Assembly: GCA_030454085.1 (NCBI GenBank)
Contig: JAKDJD010000028.1
Location: 1 to 31,518 of the forward strand
DNA from: Kocuria sp.
GTDB lineage: Bacteria; Actinomycetota; Actinomycetes; Actinomycetales; Micrococcaceae
Direction: 5' to 3'
Length of the DNA: 31,518 bases
Shown: positions 1 to 10,400 of the stretch, piece by piece
Layout: each line of letters opens with the position of its first letter
Position numbering within the stretch: the stretch's first letter is position 1
The notes under the pieces: model-generated
Told to the model about the DNA's origin: nothing
Seen by the model: only the letters and a program-made list of their open reading frames with translations
Databases searched by the model: none
Made by a program: the position numbers and the translations under genes

Positions 1-47
1 CCCTCGAGGAATACGTCCCGTTATCAGGCGGTAGAGTTGTTGCTTGA
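1..47 (+). CDS. 3' end of an unidentified upstream gene (partial)
   Basis: Reading from base 3, an open frame encodes the 14 residues LEEYVPLSGGRVVA and stops at TGA 45-47. The stop shares one base with the ATG at 47 (TGATG), the usual translational-coupling arrangement. That overlap is the main reason to believe this frame. The upstream gene in related genomes is often a histidine gene such as hisF, but the visible tail is too short and not distinctive enough to name it. Confidence 0.4.
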   Translation, partial: LEEYVPLSGGRVVA

Positions 48-433
48 TGATGAGCCAGTCGCAATCCCAGGATTCCGCGCTCCCCGCAGAGATCGAGGAG
101 CGCCTCACTTTCGACGCCCAGGGGCTGGTCGCAGCCATCGTGCAGCAGCACGATACGGGTGAAGTCCTCATGCTGGGGTGGATGGATGCTGAAGCACTCC
201 ATCGGACCCTCACGAGCGGACGGGTGACCTTCTGGTCACGGTCGCGTCAGGAGTATTGGCGCAAGGGAGACACCTCCGGCCACCGCCAGTACGTCCGGTC
301 CGTGGCCATGGACTGCGACGGCGACGCCCTGCTCGTCCGGGTCGACCAGATCGGTGCGGCGTGCCACACCGGCACGCGCACCTGCTTCGACGGACGCGAT
401 CTGCAGGCCGTGGTCGGCCACGAAGAAGACTGA
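47..433 (+). CDS. hisI: Phosphoribosyl-AMP cyclohydrolase
   Basis: This enzyme hydrolyses phosphoribosyl-AMP to ProFAR, the third step of cytoplasmic histidine synthesis. The product is about 128 residues, the usual size of a monofunctional HisI; there is no fused HisE. Visible family features are MLGWMDAEAL near the N-terminus, the acidic metal-binding stretch DCDGDALLV, and the zinc-binding cysteines in GAACHTGTRTCF. Start choice is open: TTG 44, ATG 47 and ATG 50 are consecutive in frame. ATG 47 is preferred because it overlaps the upstream TGA; there is no strong ribosome-binding site. trpE follows 30 bases downstream, so histidine and tryptophan genes are probably co-transcribed, an arrangement common in Micrococcaceae. 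Confidence 0.95.
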   Translation: MMSQSQSQDSALPAEIEERLTFDAQGLVAAIVQQHDTGEVLMLGWMDAEALHRTLTSGRVTFWSRSRQEYWRKGDTSGHRQYVRSVAMDCDGDALLVRVDQIGAACHTGTRTCFDGRDLQAVVGHEED

Positions 434-463
434 GCCTCGCCCCATCGTTGTAAGGACATTCCC

Positions 464-2044
464 ATGACTACTCAGCAGAACGACCTCTCCGGCCAGATCC
501 GGCCCACGCGCGAGGAATTCCGAACCCTGGCCGCCCGGCGCAGGGTGGTACCCGTGAGCATTACGGTGGTTGCGGATTCACTCACGCCCATCGGCATCTA
601 CCGCTCGCTCGTGGCACGTGACGGCCACGTTCGTCCCGGTACATTCCTCCTCGAATCCGCGAACGCAGGGGCGCAGTGGGCCAGGTATTCGTTCATCGGC
701 GTCTCTTCGCGCTCGACCCTGACCACCAAGGACGGCAAACCCTTCTGGCAAGGCACCGTTCCGGAGGGAGCGCCGACCGCGGGGAGCCCTGTCGACGCGA
801 TCCGCGACACTCTCGAGATGCTCCACACCGAACCTTTCGAGGACCTTCCGCCTCTGACCTCGGGGCTGGTCGGCTACCTGGGGTGGGACACCGTGCGCCA
901 CTGGGAAAAGCTGCCGCACCCGCCGACCGACGACGTCCACCTCCCGGAGTTCGCCCTCAACCTGGTGTCTGACATGGCCATCCATGACCACAAAGACGGA
1001 TGCGTGACCCTGGTGGCGAACGCCATCAACTGGGACGGAACCTCCGACCGCGTCGATTGGGCGTACGACGACGCCGTCTCCCGCGTCCGATCGATGATCG
1101 ATCGCCTGGCCGAGCCCCTGAACCGGACCACCGTGTCCTTCATGGCCGAACCCGAATCGGAGGAGGGGCCTTTCGGGCGGGACGTGACGGAGACCTGGAC
1201 CCGCCAGCAGTACATGAACTCGATCGTCGAGGGCAAACACGCGATCCACGATGGCGACATCTTCCAGATCGTCATCTCGCGTCGCTTCGAAGCAGAGACA
1301 GATGCGCTGCCTTTGGACGTGTACCGGGTGCTGCGACAGACCAACCCGTCGCCCTACATGTATTTGTACGCCTTCGAGGACACGGAGGGGGAGCCCTATT
1401 CGATCGTGGGCTCTTCGCCTGAAGCGCTCGTGACCGTGACCGGGGACCGAGCCACGACCCATCCCATTGCCGGTTCCCGTCCGCGAGGCGACACGCACGC
1501 GCACGACGTCGCACTCGCCGAGGAACTGTTGGCTGACGAGAAAGAACGCTCAGAGCATCTGATGCTCGTGGACCTGTCCCGCAATGATCTGTCCAAGATC
1601 GCGGACCCCGGCACGGTCGAGGTCACCCAGTTCATGGACATCGAGCGATTCAGCCACATCATGCACATCTCCTCCACGGTCGAGGCACGCATCCGGGAAG
1701 ACGCCAACGCCTACGACGTCCTGAAAGCCACGTTCCCGGCCGGCACGCTCTCCGGGGCCCCGAAACCGAGAGCCATGCAACTGCTCGACGATTACGAGCC
1801 TCACCGGCGCGGCGTCTACGCTGGCGTGGTGGGGTATTTCGACTTCGCCGGCAACATGGACATGGCGATCGCTATCCGCACCGCGCTGCTCAGGAACGGG
1901 CGGGCGTACATCCAAGCGGGAGCCGGTATCGTGGCAGATTCCGACCCCGAGACCGAAGCCGATGAGACCGTCAGCAAGGCCGCGGCCCCGTTGCGAGCCG
2001 TGCTCCGTGCCCAGTACCTGACGAGCCTCGCCGAGGAGGATTAA
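464..2044 (+). CDS. trpE: Anthranilate synthase component I
   Basis: TrpE converts chorismate to anthranilate using ammonia supplied by the glutamine amidotransferase TrpG, the committed step of tryptophan synthesis. The product has 526 residues, normal for the family. Residues 62-65 are LLES, the motif that binds feedback-inhibiting tryptophan, so the enzyme is probably Trp-sensitive. The chorismate-binding C-terminal half shows GSRPRG, HIMHISSTVEA, AGTLSGAPKPRAM and the closing QAGAGIVADSDPETE block. The ATG is preceded by AAGGA at 452-456 with good spacing. No trpG or trpD lies in the window, so the partner subunit must be encoded elsewhere. No leader peptide or attenuator is visible between hisI and trpE. 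Confidence 0.97.
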   Translation: MTTQQNDLSGQIRPTREEFRTLAARRRVVPVSITVVADSLTPIGIYRSLVARDGHVRPGTFLLESANAGAQWARYSFIGVSSRSTLTTKDGKPFWQGTVPEGAPTAGSPVDAIRDTLEMLHTEPFEDLPPLTSGLVGYLGWDTVRHWEKLPHPPTDDVHLPEFALNLVSDMAIHDHKDGCVTLVANAINWDGTSDRVDWAYDDAVSRVRSMIDRLAEPLNRTTVSFMAEPESEEGPFGRDVTETWTRQQYMNSIVEGKHAIHDGDIFQIVISRRFEAETDALPLDVYRVLRQTNPSPYMYLYAFEDTEGEPYSIVGSSPEALVTVTGDRATTHPIAGSRPRGDTHAHDVALAEELLADEKERSEHLMLVDLSRNDLSKIADPGTVEVTQFMDIERFSHIMHISSTVEARIREDANAYDVLKATFPAGTLSGAPKPRAMQLLDDYEPHRRGVYAGVVGYFDFAGNMDMAIAIRTALLRNGRAYIQAGAGIVADSDPETEADETVSKAAAPLRAVLRAQYLTSLAEED

Positions 2045-2046
2045 CC

Positions 2047-2688
2047 ATGAGCGAGGATCCCGCCGAAGGATCTGCCCCCGTCGCACAGGTGGACGGAAAC
2101 ACGGACGACAAGACCAAGAAGGCGGGGTCCGGACGAGTCATTCTCACGAGCCTTCTGGTCCCGATCCTCGCGTTCGTCACGACCCTGTTTCCGTGGATCC
2201 ACGCGAACGTCTCGAGCGTGATGTCGCAGGTCGACGTCGACGTCAAAGGGACCGACGCTGCGCCTGCCGTTTCCGCACTGGGCCTGGTCGCGCTCGCCGG
2301 GGTGGTCGCCGTCCGGATCGCGGGCAAGGTTCTGCGTGCTGTGATCTGCGCGGTCATCGCATTGGCCGGCGCGGGCACCGCAATTTCTGCTCTGACCGCG
2401 GCCCTCAACCCGCAGGATGCGGCGATGACCAAAGTGGGCGAGGCCACCGGGACCAACGGGCCGGGAGGAAGTTACGTCGTGACCGTGTGGCCGTGGCTGA
2501 CCTTCGTCCTGGGACTGGCCACGATCGTGGTGGCCCTGTGGTTGTGGTGGTCGAGCCGCCAGTGGAAGACCACTTCGAGGCGTTACGAACGCGAGTCGCA
2601 ACATTCGGCGCAAAAAGGTGACAACCCTCACGCCGATGACATCGACACCTGGGATTCACTCACGGAAGGGGAAGACCCCACTCGTTAG
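2047..2688 (+). CDS. Trp-operon-associated membrane protein (TIGR02234-like)
   Basis: This 213-residue protein has an acidic, charged N-terminal tail of about 30 residues, then about four hydrophobic helices (roughly residues 35-55, 75-92, 97-118 and 145-165), and a charged C-terminal tail of about 45 residues. Such a protein between trpE and trpC is a standing feature of actinobacterial trp clusters (Trp_oprn_chp family). Its role is unknown; transport or membrane association linked to tryptophan metabolism is only a guess. The ATG follows the trpE stop by two bases, with a GAGGAGG ribosome-binding site lying over the end of trpE, so the two are surely co-translated. Confidence 0.85.
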   Translation: MSEDPAEGSAPVAQVDGNTDDKTKKAGSGRVILTSLLVPILAFVTTLFPWIHANVSSVMSQVDVDVKGTDAAPAVSALGLVALAGVVAVRIAGKVLRAVICAVIALAGAGTAISALTAALNPQDAAMTKVGEATGTNGPGGSYVVTVWPWLTFVLGLATIVVALWLWWSSRQWKTTSRRYERESQHSAQKGDNPHADDIDTWDSLTEGEDPTR

Positions 2689-2786
2689 CGAACGCGAAAC
2701 ATCACTCGCCGTCGTCATCGATGGCATAGAATGTCACGGTAGTGCGCGCTGGAAATCGCGCTGATCGCTTCATCGAAGGAGGGCCA

Positions 2787-3035
2787 GTGAGCTCTGAACA
2801 ACAACTCGAACTCACGCCGGTCGCCGTGGAAGGCCACGGCAATACCGTCTCCGCATGGACTCTCGTCATGTTGGTCATGTTGGGTTCGATTGTGGGATGC
2901 GTGGCGTTCTGCCTGGGCAATATCCCGTGGCTGATCGTCGGATTGGCGATCATCGTCGGCGGGTGCGTGGCCGGAGGAATCCTCAAGGCCCTCGGGTTCG
3001 GCAAACTCGGATCCCGCACGAAGTCCCACAGTTGA
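2787..3035 (+). CDS. Small HGxxPAAW-family-like membrane protein
   Basis: Starting at GTG 2787 the product has 82 residues. The start is fixed by GAAGGAGGG at 2775-2783; an in-frame upstream GTG at 2742 has no such site. Residues HGNTVSAW resemble the HGxxPAAW motif that names a small actinobacterial family found next to trp genes, but the proline is replaced here. Two hydrophobic helices follow (VMLVMLGSIVGCVAFCL and WLIVGLAIIVGGCVAGGI), then a short basic tail. The position between the Trp-associated membrane protein and trpC matches other Micrococcaceae. Function is unknown. The 115 bases after it contain no convincing gene. Confidence 0.8.
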   Translation: MSSEQQLELTPVAVEGHGNTVSAWTLVMLVMLGSIVGCVAFCLGNIPWLIVGLAIIVGGCVAGGILKALGFGKLGSRTKSHS

Positions 3036-3150
3036 GCATTGGGCTTCTGGCAGCGCTCCCTGATCGGCACGGTCGTCAGCGGGGCGCTGTTCTCTATGAC
3101 CAGAGTGGCCCCGGGCCACGAAGAGCAGTAGACCGGAGATCACCGCTTTC

Positions 3151-3990
3151 ATGACAGTTTTGGACGACATCATTGCCGGAGTCCGCGAGGACCTCGAGGA
3201 GCGGCGTCGCGCCGTGAGCCTCGACGAGCTCAAGGACCGCGTCTCGTCGGTCTCACCGGCCCGAGACGCCGTTTCGGCCCTGCGCGGTCCGGACCGGGAA
3301 ACCGTGGAGATCATCGCGGAGGTCAAACGAGCGAGCCCGTCCGCAGGGGATCTGAACGACATCCCCGAGCCGGCGACGCTGGCTCACGAATACGAGGCCG
3401 GGGGAGCAGCCGCGATTTCCGTGCTCACGGAGTCCCGCCGCTTCAAGGGATCGCTCGAAGACCTCGACGCCGTGAGGTCGGAAGTCTCGATCCCGATCCT
3501 GCGCAAGGATTTCACGATCGATCCGTACATGATCTGGGAGGCCCGGGCTCACGGCGCGGACCTGGTGCTGCTGATCGTTGCGGCCCTGAGCGACCAGGAA
3601 CTTCACGAATATCTCGAACTGACCCATCGCCTCGGGATGAACGCGATCGTCGAGGCCCACACGGCCGACGAGATCGAGCGTGCCGTCGACGCCGGTGCCA
3701 ACATCGTGGGTGTGAACGTCCGCAACCTCAAAACGCTCGAAACCGACACATCCCACTTCGCGTCCCTCGCATCCCACCTTCCGGATGGGCCCGTGATCGT
3801 CGCGGAGTCCGGCGTGACCGGGCCGAGCGACGTCGGCGACTACGGACGCCAGGGAGCCGAAGTGGTCCTCGTGGGTGAGGCGCTGGTCAGGCACTCCGAT
3901 CCGCGCGACGCCGTGGGCGAATTCAAGAACCAAGGCCGCAAGGCACGCGCGGCGTACTGGGAAGAGAAGGGTGCACGAGATGGCCGATAA
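3151..3990 (+). CDS. trpC: Indole-3-glycerol-phosphate synthase
   Basis: TrpC closes the ring of CdRP to indole-3-glycerol phosphate in the cytoplasm. The 279-residue product is a single TIM barrel without a fused TrpF. Key elements are [14 protein letters not shown] with catalytic Glu57 and Lys59, LRKDF with the second lysine, [14 protein letters not shown] and the phosphate-binding VIVAESGV. The ATG is preceded by GGAG at 3135-3138. The 3' end overlaps trpB by 11 bases. No trpF is visible; many actinobacteria use the bifunctional PriA/HisA isomerase for that step, which would fit here but is not shown by this window. Confidence 0.97.
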   Translation: MTVLDDIIAGVREDLEERRRAVSLDELKDRVSSVSPARDAVSALRGPDRETVEIIAEVKRASPSAGDLNDIPEPATLAHEYEAGGAAAISVLTESRRFKGSLEDLDAVRSEVSIPILRKDFTIDPYMIWEARAHGADLVLLIVAALSDQELHEYLELTHRLGMNAIVEAHTADEIERAVDAGANIVGVNVRNLKTLETDTSHFASLASHLPDGPVIVAESGVTGPSDVGDYGRQGAEVVLVGEALVRHSDPRDAVGEFKNQGRKARAAYWEEKGARDGR

Positions 3991-5365
3991 TTCGACGCCG
4001 CAGCAGGACACCGAACTCACGGAGCCCTTTCTGGGCGCCCCGCACGGTTCACTGAAAAACGCGACCGGTCCGTACTTCGGGGACTTCGGCGGACAGTGGA
4101 TGCCCGAATCGTTGATCCGGGCCATGGACGAGCTCGAGGACACCTTCGAAAAGGCCAAGGCGGACCCGGAGTTCCTGGAGGAATTCCAGCGGCTGTCCCG
4201 CGAATACTCCAATCGGCCGTCGCTGCTCACCGAGGCAGAACGGCTGAGTGAGAAAGCCGGCGTTCGTATCTTCCTCAAGCGCGAGGACCTGAACCACACC
4301 GGATCCCACAAGATCAACAACGTTCTGGGCCAAGCACTGTTGGCCAAGAAAATGGGCAAGACACGGTTGATCGCCGAAACCGGGGCGGGCCAACACGGCG
4401 TGGCAACAGCCACTGCCGCGGCGTACTTCGGCATGGACTGCGTGGTCTACATGGGCGAGGTGGACACCAACCGGCAGGCGCTCAACGTGGCCCGGATGCA
4501 GTTGCTGGGCGCGAAGGTCATCGCGGTGCAGAACGGATCGCGCACCCTCAAGGACGCGATCAACGAGGCGCTGCGGGACTGGGTCGCCAACGTCGAGGAC
4601 ACCCACTACCTTCTCGGCACGGCCGCGGGAGCACACCCCTTCCCGGCCATGGTCCGGTACTTCCACGATGCGATCGGTACCGAGGCGCGTCAGCAACTCC
4701 TGGACAGGACCGGGCGGTTGCCGGATGCGGTCGCGGCCTGCGTAGGCGGTGGATCCAACGCGATCGGCATGTTCCACGCATTCCTGGATGACGAGTCGGT
4801 CGAGCTCTATGGCTTGGAGCCCGGTGGCGAGGGAATCGACACCGACCGCCACGCGGCCACGATCAATCTCGGCAGGCCCGGAGTGCTCCACGGGGCACGC
4901 ACTTACCTGATGCAGGACGACGACGGCCAGACCATCGAGTCGCATTCGATTTCGGCCGGACTCGACTACCCGGGCGTGGGTCCCGAACATGCATACCTGT
5001 CCGACATCGGGCGAGTGTCCTATCAGGCTGTAACCGATACCGAGGCCATGGACGCCCTCCGCGCCCTGTGCGAATCCGAGGGCATCATCCCCGCCATCGA
5101 ATCGGCACACGCCCTGGCCGGTGCGTTGCGCCTGGCAGAGCAGTGGAAGGCCGAGGACCCGGAGACGGCACGGCACAAGATCATTGCGGTGTGCCTCTCC
5201 GGACGAGGGGACAAGGACATGAGCACGGCCGTCGAGTGGTTCGGCCTGGGCAAGGCAATCCCGAGTTCCGAGGTCAACGCAGCCAACCTGCGCAGCCAGG
5301 AATCCGGGAGCGCGGACGCACAAGCATCGGGGACCAGCACCGTCGATTCGGAGGAGCAGAAATGA
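3980..5365 (+). CDS. trpB: Tryptophan synthase beta subunit
   Basis: TrpB is the PLP enzyme that joins indole to serine. The start is ATG 3980, inside the end of trpC and about ten bases after AGAAGG; a longer upstream reading would run deep into trpC and is unlikely. The 461-residue product contains HTGSHKINN with the PLP lysine at 111, the ETGAGQHG loop, the phosphate-binding [21 protein letters not shown] and the C-terminal LSGRGDKD. The last ~45 residues form a Ser/Ala/Glu-rich tail beyond the normal end of the fold. It is probably disordered and lineage-specific. The stop overlaps the trpA start as ATGA. Confidence 0.97.
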   Translation: MADNSTPQQDTELTEPFLGAPHGSLKNATGPYFGDFGGQWMPESLIRAMDELEDTFEKAKADPEFLEEFQRLSREYSNRPSLLTEAERLSEKAGVRIFLKREDLNHTGSHKINNVLGQALLAKKMGKTRLIAETGAGQHGVATATAAAYFGMDCVVYMGEVDTNRQALNVARMQLLGAKVIAVQNGSRTLKDAINEALRDWVANVEDTHYLLGTAAGAHPFPAMVRYFHDAIGTEARQQLLDRTGRLPDAVAACVGGGSNAIGMFHAFLDDESVELYGLEPGGEGIDTDRHAATINLGRPGVLHGARTYLMQDDDGQTIESHSISAGLDYPGVGPEHAYLSDIGRVSYQAVTDTEAMDALRALCESEGIIPAIESAHALAGALRLAEQWKAEDPETARHKIIAVCLSGRGDKDMSTAVEWFGLGKAIPSSEVNAANLRSQESGSADAQASGTSTVDSEEQK

Positions 5366-6219
5366 CGACACCGCCTCAGGACGCCGGCCGCTACAGCGCC
5401 GCCACAAAACGTTTTCCGGAGCCGAACCCCGATTCGAAGGTTTCTGCCCGGATCCGGGCCTGCCGCGAACAGGGGCGACCCGCGCTGATTGGTTACCTGC
5501 CCGTGGGCTACCCGACCGTGGACGAGTCCATCCGCGCCGGCATCGAGCTGGGGCGGAACGGGGCCGATATCATCGAGCTGGGCATTCCGTATTCGGACCC
5601 CGTGATGGACGGACCCGTGATCCAGGACGCCACCACGGTCGCGTTGCGCAACGGTTTCAAGGTCGACGACGTCTTCCGCGCCGCCCGCGAGATCACCAAA
5701 CAGACGGACGCGGTTGTCGTCGTGATGACCTACTGGAATCCCGTGCTGCGCAAGGGAGTGGACGAATTCGCCCGTCAGCTCGCCGAAGCCGGCGGGGCCG
5801 GTATCATCACACCCGATCTCGTCCCTGACGAGGCGGGCGAGTGGTTCGAGGCGAGCCGGGCGCATGGGCTGGACCGTATCTTCCTCGCGGCTCCTTCCTC
5901 ATCGGTCGAACGCCTCGACATGATCGCCCACGCCTCGAGCGGGTTCGTGTACGCGGTGTCCGTGATGGGCGTGACGGGTGCGAGGTCGTCGGTCTCCGAC
6001 GTCGCCGAGCGCCTGGTCACGGACATACGGACCGCCGGTGCGGAGAACGTGTGCGTGGGCCTCGGCGTCTCGCGTCGCGAGCACGTGGACGAGATCGGCG
6101 CATACGCCGACGGCGTCATCGTGGGAACCGCCCTGGTCAAAGCGTTGGGCGAAGGCGGACCGGAGGCTGTTGGACGTCTCGCGCGCGAATTGGCCGGTCG
6201 TCCCGAACAGTCGGCGTGA
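5362..6219 (+). CDS. trpA: Tryptophan synthase alpha subunit
   Basis: TrpA cleaves indole-3-glycerol phosphate to indole, which is channelled to TrpB. The ATG overlaps the trpB stop in an ATGA arrangement and is preceded by GGAGGA inside trpB, so the subunits are translationally coupled. The product has 285 residues. The family signature covers the catalytic Glu72 ([11 protein letters not shown]) and Asp83 (VMDGPVIQ). The phosphate-binding end is seen in [13 protein letters not shown] and CVGLGVS. About 20 extra N-terminal residues precede the barrel compared with the enterobacterial enzyme. The stop overlaps the lgt start as GTGA. Confidence 0.97.
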   Translation: MTTPPQDAGRYSAATKRFPEPNPDSKVSARIRACREQGRPALIGYLPVGYPTVDESIRAGIELGRNGADIIELGIPYSDPVMDGPVIQDATTVALRNGFKVDDVFRAAREITKQTDAVVVVMTYWNPVLRKGVDEFARQLAEAGGAGIITPDLVPDEAGEWFEASRAHGLDRIFLAAPSSSVERLDMIAHASSGFVYAVSVMGVTGARSSVSDVAERLVTDIRTAGAENVCVGLGVSRREHVDEIGAYADGVIVGTALVKALGEGGPEAVGRLARELAGRPEQSA

Positions 6220-7070
6220 ACCCGTTGATCCCCATGGCAGCCATTCCCTCTCCGACCTGGTCGGCGTTCCGCCTGGGGCCACTGACCATTCATGCGTACG
6301 CCCTGTGCATCCTGCTCGGGATCGTCATCTGCATCTGGTTGACCTCCAGACGTTGGCGAGCCAAGGGCGAGGACCCGGAGAGGATTTGGGACATCGCCCT
6401 CTGGGCGATCCCTTTCGGGCTCGTGGGGGCCAGAATGTACCACGTCTTCGTGACCGCTCCGGGAGACTACTTCGGGCCCGGCAGGAATCCCGTGGACGCC
6501 CTCAAGATCTGGGAGGGCGGTATCGGCATCATGGGTGCCGTAACCCTGGGCGGTCTCGGCGCGTGGATTGCGTGTCGGAAAATGGGCCTTTCTCTGGTGA
6601 AATTCGCCGACGCCGCGGCGCCGGGGATCATCATCGCCCAGGGCATCGGGCGCTGGGGCAACTGGTTCAACCAGGAATTGTTCGGGAAACCCACGAGCCT
6701 CCCCTGGGGGCTCGAGATCGACCCCATGTCGCACAACTTCCCGACCCAGTATCCGCCAGGCACGCTGTTCCATCCCACCTTCCTGTACGAATCCCTCTGG
6801 GACGTGCTGGGCGGCCTGCTTCTGCTGTGGCTCTCGCGCCGGATCCTGGTGAAGAGCGGTCAGGTCTTCTGGACGTACGTCATGTACTACGGAATCGGCC
6901 GTTTCCTGATCGAGTTGTTCCTCCGCATCGACGAATCCGACGTCATCCTGGGTCTGCGCATCCACGTCTGGACCTCGGGAATACTGGTCCTGTTGGCCCT
7001 GGTGATGCTCGCTGTCGTCTCGCGCCGTCGGCCGCGTGAACCTCAGGATCACGGAGAGCTCACCGCGTAA
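6216..7070 (+). CDS. lgt: Prolipoprotein diacylglyceryl transferase
   Basis: Lgt is a polytopic membrane enzyme that transfers diacylglycerol from phosphatidylglycerol to the lipobox cysteine of prolipoproteins. From GTG 6216 the product has 284 residues. The family signature is GIGRWGNWFNQELFG at about residues 143-157, and GARMYHVF near residue 71 fits the conserved Arg/Tyr/His region. About seven hydrophobic segments are visible. GTG 6216 is chosen because it overlaps the trpA stop (GTGA); ATG 6234 is a possible alternative and neither has a clear ribosome-binding site. Placement directly after trpA is typical of Micrococcaceae. A likely client in this window is the lipoprotein nuclease near 30 kb. 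Confidence 0.95.
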   Translation: MNPLIPMAAIPSPTWSAFRLGPLTIHAYALCILLGIVICIWLTSRRWRAKGEDPERIWDIALWAIPFGLVGARMYHVFVTAPGDYFGPGRNPVDALKIWEGGIGIMGAVTLGGLGAWIACRKMGLSLVKFADAAAPGIIIAQGIGRWGNWFNQELFGKPTSLPWGLEIDPMSHNFPTQYPPGTLFHPTFLYESLWDVLGGLLLLWLSRRILVKSGQVFWTYVMYYGIGRFLIELFLRIDESDVILGLRIHVWTSGILVLLALVMLAVVSRRRPREPQDHGELTA

Positions 7071-7489
7071 CACAACCGGGACTGTGGATGCGTATGACGC
7101 CGCACACCACGGTCCGTGGTAGTTTTGCTCCACAACACATAGGCAAGTCGTGCTCTCCGCTCACGCATCATATGAGGGGAGCCACCATCGATTCGGCGTC
7201 AACACCTAGGTACGCCGACACTTTGTCTCGTGATTGCTGCAATGAAGCGGCCACCGTCGAATCGCAGGGCACTGCCCGGGTGAAGCGCTCGTTGCGGACA
7301 CGATGAGCGCCCATTTCTTCCCGTACGGTGCCGGAGCTTTATCCAAATGCCCGGCCACCTGTCCCGGGGGACTTTTCGTCTGGCCGCCGAACGTGGTTTC
7401 GCGCAGTCCGTTGCGCGGGCCCAGGAGCTTGGTCAGGGCATCACTCGAAACCGAGCTCACGGACTCACACGAGGAAGAGAGGCTTCACT
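7071..7489 (+). promoter_or_regulatory. 420-base gltB upstream region with palindrome and structured leader
   Basis: No convincing gene lies here. A perfect inverted repeat ACCACG-GTC-CGTGGT occupies 7106-7120 and abuts TAGTTT (7120-7125), a possible -10 element. If transcription starts near 7132, gltB would have a leader of about 360 nt. That leader can form a 7-bp stem CGATTCG/CGAATCG (7189-7195 with 7258-7264) enclosing smaller hairpins, a GCGCTC/GAGCGC stem (7285-7290 with 7305-7310), and a GGCCA/TGGCC stem around 7353-7385 with TTTT at 7373-7376 inside. The promoter assignment and any regulatory role are inference. Confidence 0.35.
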
Positions 7490-10400
7490 GTGACTGGCTT
7501 CGAAACGCCCCGTTCCACCACGGAACCAGGTGAGGTGCGCTCACCGTTCACCGCATTCGCGGACATCCCCGAGAAGGACGGTCTCTACGACCCGGATTTC
7601 GAGAAAGATGCCTGCGGTCTGGCCATGATCGCGAACTTGACCGGCGAGGCGACGCACGACGTCGTGGACAAGGCGCTGACGGCTCTTCGCTCGCTCGAAC
7701 ACCGCGGGGCGGTAGGTGCCGACGAGGGCACGGGCGATGGTGCGGGCCTCCTGACCCAGGTGCCCGACGAATTCTTCCGGAAGAGCGTGGAGTTCTCCCT
7801 GCCGGAACCCGGCAAATACGCGGTCGGCACGGCATACCTGCCCACGCACGGCGAGAACGCGGAGGAACTTCAGGATTCCCTGACCGAGATGGCCGAGGCC
7901 GAAGGTCTTCAGGTTCTCGGATGGCGCGAGGTCCCGGTCGATGAAACCGTGGTCGGCGCCTCTGCCCGGGCGGTCATGCCGTACTTCGTGCAGATGTTCG
8001 TCTCGGAGGCGGTCAACGAGGTCACCGAAGAAGCTTTCACCGGGCACATTCCCGTGGTCGATCTGGACCCTGACCAAGAACGTCGTCAGTTGGACCAGAA
8101 GGCATTCCGCATCCGGAAGCGGTCCCAGCACAAGCTCGGCATCTACTTCCCGTCCTTTTCGACCCGGACCATCACCTACAAGGGGATGCTCACCACGGCT
8201 CAGCTCGAGCCGTTCTACCCCGATCTGTCCGACCCGCTGTTCTCCACGCGTCTGGCGATCGTGCACTCGAGGTTCTCCACGAACACGTTCCCTTCCTGGC
8301 CCCTCGCGCAACCTTTCCGGACCATCGCCCACAACGGCGAAATCAATACGGTCAAGGGAAACCGGAACTGGATGAGGGCACGCCAGTCGCAGTTGAAGTC
8401 ACCGCTGCTCGGGCGGCACCCGGAGGAGCTGTTCCCGATTTGCTCGGTGGGGGCTTCCGACTCGCAGTCACTCGACGAGGTGGCCGAGTTGCTGATGCTC
8501 TCGGGTCGCTCGATGCCCGAGGCGATCATGATGATGATCCCGGAGGCCTGGGAGAACCACGAGACGATGGACGAGAACCGTCGCGCGTTCTACCGGTACC
8601 ACGCGAGCCTCATGGAACCATGGGACGGCCCGGCCGCGGTCACCTTCACCGACGGCGACATGGTCGGATCGGTGCTCGACCGGAACGGATTGCGCCCCGG
8701 TCGCTACTGGCAGACCGATGACGGCCTGGTTGTCTTCGCCTCGGAGGTCGGCGTCGTCGATCTGGGGGATACCAAGATCGTCGCCAAGGGCCGAGTGTCC
8801 CCGGGCACGATGTTCCTGGTCGACACGAAGGAAGGGCGCATTGTGCCCGACCAAGAAATCAAGGACCAGGTGGCGGCCCGTAACCCGTGGAAGGAATGGG
8901 CCGATCAGAACATCTTCACGCTCGACGACCTTCCGGAGCGTGAGCACCGCAATCCGCCGGCCCAGTCGATCCTGGTGCGCCAGCAGATCTTCGGGTACAC
9001 CCACGAAGAGCTCACATCGATCCTGGGTCCCATGGCCGCCAAGGGCGCCGAACCGATTTACGCGATGGGCACGGATACCCCCATTGCGGTGCTCGCGAAG
9101 CGGCCGCGGCTCCTGTTCGACTACTTCATCCAGTCCTTTGCGCAGGTCACGAACCCGCCCCTGGACTCGATCCGTGAAGAACTCGTGACCTCGTTGCGCA
9201 GTTCCCTCGGACCGAACGGCAACCTGTTGCGCAACGGCTTTGTCACGTCCCGCCAGCTCGAACTCGACTTCCCGGTGATCGACAACGACCAGCTCGACAA
9301 GATCATGCACATCGAGGACGAGGACGGTATGGCCACCGCCCTGAAGGTTCGGGGCCTCTACGAGCCGGCCGGCGGTGCCGCGTCCCTGCGGTCTCGGCTG
9401 TCCGAAATCTGTGAGAAAGTATCGGCCGCCGTGAACCGTGGCGTGGAGTACGTGGTTCTCTCGGATCGCAACGCGAACGCCAACTGGGCTCCGATTCCCT
9501 CCCTGCTGCTGACTGCCGCGGTGCATCACCATTTGCTGCGGTCCGCCACCCGGACCAAGGTCGGTCTGGTCGTGGAGGCCGGTGACGTCCGCGAGGTCCA
9601 CCACGTCGCCGCACTCGTCGGTTTCGGGGCCTCCGCGGTCAACCCCTACTTGGCCATGGAATCGGTCGAGCAACTGGTTCGTACCGGTGCCCTGGAAGGT
9701 GTCACGGCCGAGCAGGCGACGCGCAACCTGATCAAGGCCCTGGGCAAGGGGCTGCAGAAGATCATGTCCAAGATGGGCATTTCGACCGTGAGCTCCTACT
9801 GCGGGGCCCAGACCTTTGAGGCACTCGGCCTGTCCCAGGCATTCGTGGACGAATACTTCACGGGCACGCACTCGCAGATGGGCGGCGTCGGCCTGAGCGT
9901 GATTTCGGACGAGGTCAAAGCGCGGCATGATCGCGCGTACCCGCAGGACGGGGTCAAGGTTCCGTATCGTGACCTGGAATCCGGGGGCGAATACGACTGG
10001 CGCAGGGACGGTGCCCCGCACCTGTTCAACCCGCACACGATCTTCCGGCTCCAGCACTCGACCAAGACCCGCAGATACGACATCTTCAAGTCCTACACGA
10101 AGCTCGTGGACGACCAGTCCAAGGACCTCATGACCCTCCGTGGTCTCCTCGATTTCGCGCCCCGGCGACAGTCGGTGCCCCTCGAGGAGGTCGAGTCGGT
10201 GAGTTCGATCGTCAAGAGGTTTTCGACCGGCGCGATGTCCTACGGCTCGATCTCGCAGGAGGCGCACGAGACGCTCGCGATCGCGATGAACCGATTGGGC
10301 GCCAAGTCCAACACGGGTGAGGGCGGCGAGGATCTGGAACGCCTTCTCGACCCCGAGCGGCGTTCGGCCATCAAGCAAGTGGCCTCGGGCAGGTTCGGCG

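Noticed and set aside
3036..3150. Possible remnant of a small membrane-protein gene before trpC (a frame giving FWQRSLIGTVVSGALF).
   Set aside because: Too short, with no start codon or ribosome-binding site, and no convincing family match.
3253..5407. Two long antisense frames over trpC and trpB (393 and 452 codons).
   Set aside because: Shadows of trpC and trpB, without ribosome-binding sites or recognisable motifs.
7088..7306. A 72-codon frame upstream of gltB.
   Set aside because: No ribosome-binding site or recognisable product; the region is better explained as promoter and leader.
7328..7489. N-terminal extension of GltB by 54 residues from GTG 7328.
   Set aside because: The extension lacks a ribosome-binding site and family similarity; GTG 7490 has a strong site and gives the normal propeptide length before Cys42.
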